Of a stretch of 64,000 bases of DNA, positions 50,464-60,070 are shown one piece after another. A program made the position numbers and the translations under genes. Below the pieces are notes generated by a model, which was not told the DNA's origin, made no database searches, and saw only the letters and a program-made list of their open reading frames with translations. The stretch is from the NCBI GenBank assembly GCA_023213395.1, contig CM041465.1, positions 62,937,741 through 63,001,740 of the forward strand, read 5' to 3'. The DNA comes from Cycas panzhihuaensis (Eukaryota; Cycadophyta). Each line of letters begins with the position of its first letter. Within the stretch, counting starts at the first letter, position 1.

Positions 50464-50493
50464 GCCAAACTTAGCAGTACCACTAAGTTTGGC
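50464..50493 (+). repeat. Hairpin 2 in intron 1
   Basis: GCCAAACTTAG and CTAAGTTTGGC form a perfect 11-bp stem (12 with the next T-A pair) with the 8-nt loop CAGTACCA. Same design as hairpin 1, 29 bp away. Confidence 0.8.
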
Positions 50494-51851
50494 ATGGTAC
50501 GAAGGCAGAAAGGCAGAAAATTAGACACGAGGGCCAAAAGAGCCCCAAATCTCAGGCAGAGAGAGATTTGAGAGAGTGAGGGATGACAGTGACTGACGTG
50601 AAGCTAACCTAAGTTGTTTTTGGTGTGAACAGGCTATCATCTCGGTGGATAACTATGAGAACGTAGGTATGCCCATGTTGAGCTACATGGAGATGGCGAC
50701 ACAGGAGGACAGGGAGATCCTACAGAGGTGTGGCCTATACAAGGCCCTCAAGACACCTCAGTATACATTGGATCAGAGGATGTTGGTCGACATAGTGTCC
50801 CATCGGGACAGGAGGAGACATGTGTTCCACCTACCACAGGTAGGTGATGTGATGGTCACGCCAAGAGATATCCGACGGATACTAGGAGTTTCAGCGACAG
50901 GGATGCTGGTGAGACTAGGGACGCTGCCCAGCACTGAGGCAGCGCATAGGGAGGAAGCCCTATTCTTCACAGGAGCTGATAGATGGGAGCAGAGAGGAGC
51001 CCCCCTCCAGACTGTACTGATGTCAGGGATTCCTCGAGTGAGGAAACTGGTCATACTATGCGTTCTATTCCGGATTTCCCAGAAGAAGAACTATAGGGAG
51101 GTGCCAGGTGGATGGTTGGATGTAGTTCACCGCTGCGAAGCCAGTGAGAGGATGGACTGGGCAGCCCTGATAGCGGTGAACCTCATCGCCCAGCTGGATA
51201 CTATCAGGACGACCGGCAGAGGTGGATTGTCATATAGCACACTGCTACAGTGTTGGTTCTTCGATCACTTCGCAGTAGTAGCACCAGCGGGGGGACCACA
51301 CCCCATCACAGAGCAGGCCCCGATGGTCCACAGGTGGCAGACTAAGCTGAGGGGGATAGAGGACAGAGCCCATGTCAGATGATCAGTGGAGGCTACGTCA
51401 CTAGACCTCCTCACCCTACTAGACTACATAGCAGAGCCTTATAGGACAGCGAGGTGGAATAGTGACGACGAGGCGGGCAGAGCAGGAGTGCCCGCAGGGG
51501 ATGACAGTAGAGATGACGGAGATGATGGAGACAATGGGGATGATGAGGCTGGCCCGTCATGACCTACAGGGGAGGAAGGTCCCTCAGGGACAGCAGGAGA
51601 CACAAAGGGTTCATCCAGGGCTGCCGGGGGAGAGGCAGGACTGGCAGGAGCACCGGACAAGAGTAGGGGACCAGTAACCAGGGCCCGTAGATAGCGGATC
51701 ATGATGGGATATGGAGGGACGAGAGCTGGGCCCACCCCTGCGAGGAGGGAGGCCCAGGCATAGGAGGTGCCAGAGGACGAGGCACCTGCAGCTGGCGGAG
51801 AGCCAGGAGGGGAGGATACTGCACGACCAAAGGAGCCGGCGGCCACAGCAG

Positions 51852-51962
51852 GTGAGACCTAACCCTTTCCAGAGTCGTTTGGCATCCAGATAGATGTTTG
51901 GTTTGATTTGATCATGATATATGGTGAGATATAAACTGACACACAACATGTTGCATTGGCAG
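51852..51962 (+). other. Predicted intron 2 of the antisense gene
   Basis: Donor CAG/GTGAGA and acceptor TTGCATTGGCAG/GT, 111 bp, AT-rich (against GC-rich exons). Phase 1 joining gives A-T-A-G-T-A-E-I-R-R-L-I-E-A. Confidence 0.7.
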
Positions 51963-52621
51963 GTACAGCAGAGATCAGGAGACTGATAGAGGCTGTGGTG
52001 AGGGAGATATTCCCTTAGGTATATGCAGAGGGGCAATCGCCCATATAGGCAGCTGATGAGCCTAGAGCGGCAGGAGCCCACGCAGAGGCATTCGCCCCAT
52101 TGGTGAGGGCGATGGACATATGGGCTGCAGAGTCCCAAGAGCATGTGACATCCTAGGGACGACTGCAGTACGAGAGAGACGACATGAGGCACGAGAGGGA
52201 TGAGCTACGCAGACGGGTGCAGGCTCTAGAGGCACAGGGCGGAGTAGGCGGAGATGCCGAGAGCAGGACCCAGCTAGCAGTCATCACAGAGCGTCTCAGG
52301 GTGACAGAGGAGGCACTCCGGGGAGAGCAGGATCGTATCCAGGCCAGATACGATCAATTGGTAGCACAGATGGTATATGGTATATGGCTGGTATCACAAA
52401 GACACGTACCCACACGGCGGCGACGACCCCAAGACGGCCGAGAGATGAGGAGAGCGAGGTGGGCAGCTCGCGGAGGCCCAGGAGGAGCCTCGGAGGCATG
52501 TGATCCCCAGGAGAGGGATCACAAAGACCAGGAGATGGTACCCGTGAGGCGGGGCGGCAGAGGGATATGTACATATGGTTTTGGCAGGGGAAAACACGGG
52601 CCTCCAGGGGGTCATATATAG

Positions 52622-53200
52622 GATCATATGATTGTACCCCCCTGCAAGGACACCGGCTTCCCAGATGTATGATGTGACACGATTTTTGGATTTGTATATA
52701 TATGCATGGGGTAATTGGAACCCCATTTGGATATGAGATGCTGTGTATGATGTATCATGTGTGGATGACATGTATGGTTATTTTGTGTATTGTAAATGTT
52801 ATGTTGTGGATGTTTTATGTTATGAATATTTTATTATATGATGTGCATGTTTCCTTCCATATATGGCTCTATGTCTAACAGGAGCACACACACACGTCGT
52901 GAGTGGAACGATAGAGAGGTGTGAGGTTAGAGGATAGAGCGGCATACATGTCTACGGAAGAGCATAGCAGAATATGTGAAGGAAACGACAGACAAGAAAG
53001 AGGAGCGATGACGCTTCCAAGTGTCCTCCTGATTGGGGAATGCCCAAGCAAGACGACAGAGGTTCCCAAGGGGATATGGGAATGCGGGTTCCATGGAAGG
53101 AACTAGGAAGAAGAAGAAGGATCCATCTTAAATTGCCATTCTACCCATGGTTGGGAAGAATGGGGACAACCTAAGATGGTAGTTTAGGCTCATTTCGCAG
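52622..53200. other. Convergent 3' region between antisense gene and integrase
   Basis: No conserved frame. AT-richer text with 'gtgtatgatgtatcatgtgtg' repeats near 52740-52860. Polyadenylation of both the antisense gene and pol could occur here, but no clear AATAAA is visible. Confidence 0.4.
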
Positions 53201-53229
53201 CAGGGCGAAGGGATTGCCGAAAGATCATG

Positions 53230-54420
53230 CATAAAACTTCTTAAGGAATTTCCTATTAATAACTTTCTCAAATTCAAGCCCTTCTAGGGTGGCTATCCTG
53301 TAGGCACCATTATCGAGGGATTCGATAATGACGAAAGGACCAACCCATCAGGGTTTGAACTTGGTCAAATGGTCATGGAGATATTCGAGCTTGAGGACGT
53401 AGTCCCCAGGAAACAAAGGGCGGGAACGAAGATGTTTATCGTAGGCCCTTTATGAGCGGGCTTTGGATGCTAGGTTAGCCTGATAAGCGGCTAAGCGTCT
53501 CTCATCCAAAGCTTCGAGGTCCAGCAGGCGAGCCTGACGGATCGACTCTTCGTCGATGAAACCCCGAAGAGAGACTCGCAAGGAGGGAATCTCAACCTCC
53601 AGCGGGAGTACCGCCTCAGTACTGTAGACCAGGGAGAACGGGGTCATTCCTGTGGCAGAACGGATAGAGGTGCGGTAAGCCCACAAGGCGGAGGGCAACT
53701 GAAGGTGCCAATCCTTTTGGGATTGAGCAATGATTTTCTTGAGAATGTTGAGAAGAGTCTTATTAAAAGACTCCACTTGGCCGTTTGCATGAGGGTAGTA
53801 AGGGGAGGAAGTCTTGTGAGAAATTTTGAACTTCTCACAAAGCTCATCCATCTCCTTATTACAGAAAGGAGTTCCATTGTCAGTGATTAGGACGTCCGGA
53901 ATTCCAAAACGCAAAATGATATGCTGGTAAATGAACATGGTAATCGTTTTGCCAGGAGTAGTGATCAAGGGAATGGCCTCCACCCATTTGGTAAAATACT
54001 CTGTGGTAGTCAAGATAAACTTGTGTTGCAACGACGAAGGTGGGGAGATAGCTCCAATGACGTCTAGTCCCCACTGAGTGAAAGGCCATGGCGAAACAAT
54101 GGGGTGCAGGGCCTCGGAAGGCACATGGGAAATGTTAGCGTGTTCCTGATATCGCCAACATTTCAGAGCAAAGGCATGAGCGTCCTTGAAGAGGGACGGC
54201 CAAAAATAGCCCATGCGGAGGATCCTCTGAGCCATAGACTGGCCCCCAAAATGAGCCCCACAAATGCCATGGTGGCATTCGTGGAGCATTTGGTCAACTT
54301 CGTCAGTAGTGACGCAGCAGAAGAGGATCCCATCGAAGGACCTCTTGTACAATACCTCATCCACGAGGAGGTATTGCCTGGCAGAAGTCTGGATACGAGA
54401 TCTAACTTTACTACTAGCGT
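53230..54420 (-). pseudogene. Tat-I integrase
   Basis: The zinc region H-E-C-H-H-G-I-C-G-A-H-F-G-G is followed by C-W-R-Y-Q, where the last zinc Cys has become Tyr. The catalytic D, D, E are kept (W-G-L-D-V-I-G; I-T-D-N-G-T-P-F; N-G-Q-V-E-S-F). The C-terminal part continues past the TAA at 53450 to W-V-G-P-F. It is the longest intact piece of pol (304 codons open). Confidence 0.88.
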
Positions 54421-54459
54421 CGGGGCAATCATGTTCTTTGTGTAAGTTCTGACTATGTC

Positions 54460-55230
54460 ACCATACCACTCATCGTCGACAAGTGGATGGGGAGAGGCTC
54501 CCTGAATCGTCAAGATAGACTCATCGGGGAGAGAATCGTCAACGAGAGCACCAAAGGAGTTAGGGATAGGGGCATCCGCGAGTTGCTTGGCCACTATCAT
54601 TCCCTTCTTTGATTTCTGGTTAACGATATGGAGGTTGAATTCTTGGAGTAGGACGGCCCAACGACCAGCCCTACCCGTCAAATCCGAACGAGTTAGCAAG
54701 TATCGCAAGGGATTAGATTGAATGATCACCTTGGTGGTGTTGCCGAGCAAGTAGTGTCTAAACTTCTTGGTCGCATGGACCAAGGAGAGGCATTCCTTCT
54801 CGGCGGGGGAATAGTTAAGCTCAGCAGCCACGAGAGTGCGACTGATGAAATATATAGCTCTCTCGGTTCATGAGTCATCCTCCTGAGCTAGTATAGCGCC
54901 CAAGGATTTGTCAATCGCTGAGGCGTATAGGATGAAGGGTCTATCGAATCGAGGAGGCCCCAACGTAGGAGCGAAAGCTAGGGCTTCCTTAAGTCCTTCG
55001 AAGGCCTTTTGGGTCTTGTCAGACCAAGCAAAAGGAGCTCCCTTCTTCAATAGGTTCGTGAGGGGTTTAGCGCTCACAACGAAATCGGCTAAGAAGCGCC
55101 TAAGAAAACCAAGCCTCCCTAGAAACGACTTAATCTGTCGTTGAGTTCTAGGTGGCGGCATGTCAAGGATTGCCTTGACTTTGTTAGGGTCAATCTGAAT
55201 TCCTTGTTTGGATACAAGGAACCAAGGAGT
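54460..55230 (-). pseudogene. Tat-I RT connection and native RNase H
   Basis: After the frameshift: F-L-V-S-K-Q-G-I-Q-I-D-P-N-K, F-L-G-R-L-G-F-L-R-R-F, then F-I-L-Y-A-S-A-I-D-K-S and E-L-N-Y-S-P-A-E-K-E. The native RNase H lacks the first catalytic Asp at its usual place. That is typical of Tat elements, in which a second RNase H is thought to take over. Confidence 0.8.
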
Positions 55231-55298
55231 TTACCTGAGGTAACGGCAAATACACACTTGAGCAGATTTAGACTGATGTAATACTTACGGCATCGTCA

Positions 55299-55865
55299 AA
55301 AGATGGCGCGCAAGTCGGAAGGGTGATGGGCCCTGATGCGGGAGAGACCCATTATATCATCCATGAAGACCTCCAATGTGTTATCAATGAGGTCATGGAA
55401 AATGAAATGCATGGCTCTTTGGTAAGTAGCACCTGCATTCTTGAGGCCAAAGGGCATCACCTTATAGGCGAAGGTACCCCAAGGAGTAGTGAAGGCCGTC
55501 TTATAGCGATCTTCGGGAGAAATATGGATTTGGTTATAGCCGGAGAAGCCGTCCATTAGGGACATCACTTCAAATCTGGTGGTGCGATGAATGATTTGAT
55601 CAAGGAAGGGTAACGAGAAATTCTCCTTGGGACAAGCATTATTGATGTCGTGAAAATCGACACATATACAGATTGCCCCATTCTTTTTAGCAACGGGGAT
55701 AATGTTGGAGACCCACTTAAGGTAGTCAATGGAAGTAATAAGCCCAGCGTCAAGAAGCTTCTCAACCTCTATTTTGACGGCAGTGGAGAGCTTCAGGTAA
55801 AGGGGACGCTGCTTCTGGCGCACAGGGTGGGCGCCAGGAATGGTGGTGAGGTTATGGGTGACAAT
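55299..55865 (-). pseudogene. Tat-I reverse transcriptase, N-terminal and palm part
   Basis: Conserved segments in order: P-V-R-Q-K-Q-R-P, C-V-D-F-H-D-I-N-N-A-C-P-K, M-D-G-F-S-G-Y-N-Q-I, F-T-T-P-W-G-T-F-A-Y, and the catalytic F-M-D-D-I. The catalytic Asps are kept. A TGA at 55296-55298 cuts the domain shortly after. Confidence 0.88.
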
Positions 55866-56749
55866 GGAGGGGTCAATTCCCTTCATGTCAGCATAATCCC
55901 ATGCGAACACATCTCGAAACGCCTGGAACAGAAGGGAGTACTCCCTTATCTCATCAGGGGAACATTCCAACCTGACCTTAATGACCTTACCTGGGGCCAA
56001 GACTATGTTTTGGGTTGCCCCCATGCATATGGCATTGCCCTCCTCAAAGTGAAGAGGGGCAAGATCAACAGGAGGAGGAGGAACAGGAGACGGGATTGAA
56101 TCGGCAAGTGTGGATCTGATCACGAGGATCTTCTGGTGACCAAGTATGTGCTGACTAGAAGGCAAGTTGGGCGCAAAACCCGCCAGATGCTCAAGCAGGG
56201 CTTCGTCATCCTTGAAGTAATCCACCCCATGGATGACCTTACTTCGAGTAGAGGAAGCACTGGAGGGAGTAAGAGCAACGGGACCGTGATGGTCATCGGG
56301 TTGGTCAACTTCCTCGCGGGAATCTGAAGGAAAGCTAAGAAGATGCTCCTTGGAAGGAGTGAAAGGCAATTCTTCAAAGTCATTACCTGTGGGGGGTAAT
56401 GAAGAAGAAGAACTGATGACGGGCGGGTCAACACGAGTGATGGCGTGGGACACACACGAATAACTAGCCTCACCAACGAGAGAGATCCTAGATGGGGATC
56501 TAAAACGAGACGGGTGCGACCTACTGGCGCGGAGGAAAGAGACGGGGTGAAGACAATCCTCGTCTTCGTCGAGTGACTCGTCGTCACTAAACGAAGCAAG
56601 ATACCTGTAACTCCCAACGCTAATAGGGGTGAACTGCGTGAGACTCGGGGAAGAAGATGCGGGATCTTCTTCGGATGGGTTAGGTATACCAATAGAGCAA
56701 GTCAAGGCATGCATGGAAGAACCTTGGTTTATCGAATTGGTAGAACGAG

Positions 56750-57125
56750 TTTGTTTGGTAAATGGGCATTCACAGGGAATCACTTTCATTCGTCCGTCAT
56801 GGATGAATTTAAGTTGTCCCAAAAGAGTCGAGCACATGGCTCCCATTTGGTCGAGCCATGGACGACCTAGGAGGAGGTTGTAATCCACGTCAACGTCGAG
56901 GACTACAATGTCGACAAGAACGGTCTTGCCCTCAAGGGTGAGCAGAATCGCAACAGATCCCAAAGGGGTCTTCTCGCTACCGTCATAACCTTGGCATCGC
57001 CAGGGAACAAGTTCTAGGGTGGAGATACCAAGCTCTTGCATGACACGCAAGGGCATGGCATTGACAGAAGAACTGTTGTCGACAACAGTCCTTCGAAGGG
57101 TACAATCGGGTGTATCAATAGTGAT
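56750..57125 (-). pseudogene. Tat-I aspartic protease domain
   Basis: The active-site region reads V-V-D-N-S-S-S-V-N-A-M-P (Asp codon about 57078-57080), and a second conserved segment is Y-N-L-L-L-G-R-P-W-L. The protease cleaves the polyprotein. The usual D-[ST]-G or D-G-G triplet is D-N-S here, probably decay. Confidence 0.8.
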
Positions 57126-59897
57126 AGTGAATGGGAAGTTCCACTGACGTTCCCTTTCACCGGCGGGGGGAAGATCCTTAGGGTCAAATGGGATAACAGG
57201 TCCACCACCTTGGGTGACACTCAAAGCGTGGACAGGCGTATCACTTGATCCTAAAGCTTCCAGGAGGAGGGCCCGCTGCTCGGGACAACTCCTCAAAACG
57301 TCCATCAAGGACATTCCTGCGATGACAGTATGGAGCTCGTCCACGAAGGAGAAGGGCTTACCCTTTGCGGTAGGCTGGGTAAGTGCCCTTAAGAAATTGT
57401 AATAACCTGGGCGTACAAGAATAGCCTTGGGAAAGAGAGGTATTTCTGGAGGAAGGTTCTCCAGAAGAGGGTCGGAAGGAGTGGAAGAACAAGAAGCTCC
57501 CACTGCTTCCTTGGCGGCTTGAGATCGTGTAAGGGCGTAAGTAGGAGTTGCTTCAAGCAACTGGATCACCTTATTCCCCTTGTTCCGGGGTCGCGAAGGT
57601 GACGGGGTGCGACGGCTAGGAGAACGAGAGGAAGAAGATGAGTTCCAATCGCCCTTCCCTTTGTCGCGGGAAGGACGGGGATTAGGCGATCTTCCTCGGT
57701 TTCGGTTGCTCTTGGTTTGGGTGTTGCGATCACGTTCCCCATGTTTGGGGAACAGATCCTTATGAACTGGTTGATCCAAATTAGGCCTTGAGGCCCGTTT
57801 GGGGGAAGAATCGCATCGAGGGGCATTCTTAGGATGCTGGGCCCTATAACGCGAATCGTCATGGAAGCACTCCCCATGAATAGAGCACCACTTCTTCTCA
57901 AGCGGAGGGTCTGACCTTCTCACTTGAGAGGACTGGGCGTTTCCATTCCTAGGGAGAGGAGCTTGGGTCGTTTCTTGGACTTGTTTATTGGATGTAGGGG
58001 ATGAAGGAGCCTGAAGCTTGAGTTCCTTCATCGTACGCTCAAATGAGTGTATGGTCGATGCGAGAGGGTCTAAAGTCCTCTTAGTCAGATGAGAGGAAGA
58101 CCGGGTAGGTTGGGAAGGTTTGGTATCCTTGGTTGGGGGTGGTGCCTCACGGCGTTGTGAGGGCTTAAGAGGTTTCTTGAGACCAGCTTCGATCTCAATA
58201 GCCTCCAACGCCAAACACTTGGTGATCGTAGAGTCACATGTAGTCGCGCCCATCTTGAGGACTTCCACATAAACTTCAGGATGAAGTGCATTGACGAAAA
58301 GGTCTCGCTTCAGCTCCTCGGGCAATGTTGCCTTAGTGGAATGAAGCAAGTCGTGGAATCGCCATACAAAGTCACGATTCATCTCATCGTGAGCTTGTTT
58401 GAGCGAAAGAAGCGACTTCATTCTGCTCTCGAATGGATGGGATACATCAAAATAGTTGATGAACTCTTCCACCAATTGCTGGAATGAATGGATATAATGG
58501 GCAGGGAGACGGTAGAACCACTTGAGGCCATCACCCTGCAAGGATCGCGAGAATAATTTCATTAAAATGTGGTCGTAAGCCCAGTAATCGATGCATGCCA
58601 TAGAAAAACTATGCACATGCTCTGCCGGGTCTTGCGATGAAGTTCCATCGAACCTAGGAACTTCAGGGGGATGAGGCGGCAGATTAGTTCTTAATGCCTC
58701 AATGGAAAGAGGTGTTGACCTAAAGTCCATGAAGGGGCGTGCCCTTGCCTGGACCGTAGGGTTAACGAATGTCATAGTAGGTAATGAACAAGGAGGGGAT
58801 GGGGGTGGAACACCCATCCCTCCTTGAGGAAACGCCCGTTGCTGAAAAGAGGCATAGGGGTAGGTGCCTTAGAAGGGAGTCAGGTTCCCTTGCGAAGGCA
58901 TAACGAATGGGATTGCATTGGATGATGGGCAAGATGGATGTGGAACCAGGTTTTGCCCATATGGGCCACCCGTAGGTGGAGCGACCCCATATGGGTGTAG
59001 TGGATCCACCCCATAAACTGGGAGATGGCTTCTTCTACCCTTCTCCCAAGGCTGAGAAGTATATCCTGGGGGAACGTAGAAGGAAGGACCTATGTGTTGG
59101 TTTTGAGGATGTGTGGGAGCGGATCCCACATGACTAGTGGTCGGAAGGCTAGTAGGACCGGCAGGCCTACTAGGAACGATATGCACCACATTAGGGGATG
59201 GCACATTGGTTTGGTTGGGGACGGGTATGCTAACCTTCAATTGAGAGAAAGACACACCACGGGGAGATCTTGAAACACTAGGACCTCGATGAGAAATGGA
59301 AGGTGCGACACGTGCCCCCACTACAGGAATAGGAAAGGAGCGGGACACATGCGCAGGCACGAAGGGATTCGTTGTCAAAGGAAGAGTAGATGAGGATAAG
59401 GCATGCAGGGGAGGAGCGGAAGAGGAAGAGGCTCCTCCATGGAGGGCACCCTCAAGCCATCCAAGACGCGGTTGCAAGCGTGCCGCACGGTGACACTCGT
59501 TGAGAGCTTCAACTACGTCGACGGGAGGGGTTCCTACATACTCGTAAGAGGTAAGTGGGACCTCGAACAAAGTAGGTTCCTCAGAACGCTCCTCATAAGA
59601 GTCACCAACTACGTGGCAAGTCTCAAGAGGAACAGATCCTTCTACGGCATGGGTAGAGGGATGGACATCGAGCGACAGATGTTGGTCATTTGGGTAATAA
59701 AGGGGTTCATCACCCTCTTGGGTGGACTCGGGAATAGAGGAAGGAAAAGCATGGGTTTCTAAGGTTGAAGTGTGGTAGGCCCAATCGGAAGAGTATCCCT
59801 CCATAGTCAAATTAGAATCTAACAAAGGAAGAGGGTGACACTTAGGGTCTTCTAACAATGGAGGTAGACCGCGCAAGCGACGAGAAAAGCATCGCAT

Positions 59898-60070
59898 GCA
59901 AGATCAACCAATAATGTTAGGGAAAGAGAGAGAGTGGTAAGGCACACGCGTTGGGGGCTGCCCAACGTAGAGATCAAAATAGGTATAAAAGGATCACAAG
60001 AAGGTAGCGAAACCAACGGAAAAGAGCGGAAACTAGCTCCCTTACTGGCAGTCCCCAGTATGGTTGCTAG
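59898..60070 (-). promoter_or_regulatory. Tat-I leader with primer-site region and hairpin
   Basis: On the minus strand the LTR is followed by CTAGCAACCATACTGGGG; Tat-O has CTGGTGACCATACTGGGG at 44876. The TGGTGACC form is probably the ancestral primer site, but I cannot name the tRNA. The hairpin GTTGGGGGCTGCCCAAC lies at 59950-59966. Confidence 0.55.

Larger units (their letters stand above)
50164..50632 (+). other. Predicted intron 1 of the antisense gene
   Basis: Donor CTA/GTGAGT at 50164 and acceptor GTGTGAACAG/GC at 50632, with a CTAAC branch-like element at 50604-50608. Joining 50163 to 50633 keeps phase 0. It contains two hairpins. Confidence 0.65.
50140..52621 (+). pseudogene. Antisense spliced gene with plant-mobile-domain-like protein (Tat-I)
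   Basis: Proposed model: exon 1 50140-50163 (ATGGCGG context, 8 codons M-A-V-A-R-P-D-L), intron 50164-50632, exon 2 50633-51851, intron 51852-51962, exon 3 from 51963. Exon 2 first reads A-I-I-S-V-D-N-Y-E-N-V-G and holds a plant-mobile-domain-like region: H-V-F-H-L-P near 50820, G-D-V-M-V-T-P-R-D-I-R-R-I-L-G-V near 50850, G-G-W-L-D-V-V-H at about 51108. A Cys/Trp-rich segment and an acidic D-D-G-D-D-G-D-N-G-D tail follow. Exon 3 carries a charged coiled coil (E-R-D-D-M-R-H-E-R-D-E-L-R-R-R, about 52170-52370). Lesions are TGA at 51379-51381 and 51559, TAGs near 51688 and 51758, and three TAGs in exon 3, mostly where CAG or CGA is likely. Plant mobile domains occur in host genes and as extra frames of Tat-type elements; their function is not established. 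Exon 3's end is uncertain. Confidence 0.75.
53230..59897 (-). pseudogene. Tat-I gag-pol
   Basis: Gag starts at ATG 59897 (or 59804, the position conserved in Tat-O). One frame runs to 55299, broken only by TAA at 58869-58871, where Tat-O has CAA. The gag core is W-A-Y-D-H-I-L-M-K-L-F near 58570, then a W-C-S-I-H-G-E-C-F-H knuckle-like motif (57890) and an Arg/Ser-rich stretch (57600). After RT comes TGA 55296-55298, then a 1-nt loss near 55228, a TGA at 54868, another 1-nt loss near 54425, TAA 53450-53452 and a TGA in K-F-K-P-stop (about 53358). The integrase tail reads W-V-G-P-F-V-I-I-E and ends near 53230. Six to seven lesions make it non-functional, yet the original protein is legible throughout. 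Confidence 0.92.

Noticed and set aside
51439-52192. Minus-strand frames of 135 and 193 codons under the antisense gene
   Set aside because: They mirror the plus-strand exons. Composition (Ser/Pro/Ala-rich) is what the complement of Gly/Glu/Arg-rich coding gives.
55323-56099. Plus-strand frames within pol
   Set aside because: Complement of the RT region. No conserved motifs.
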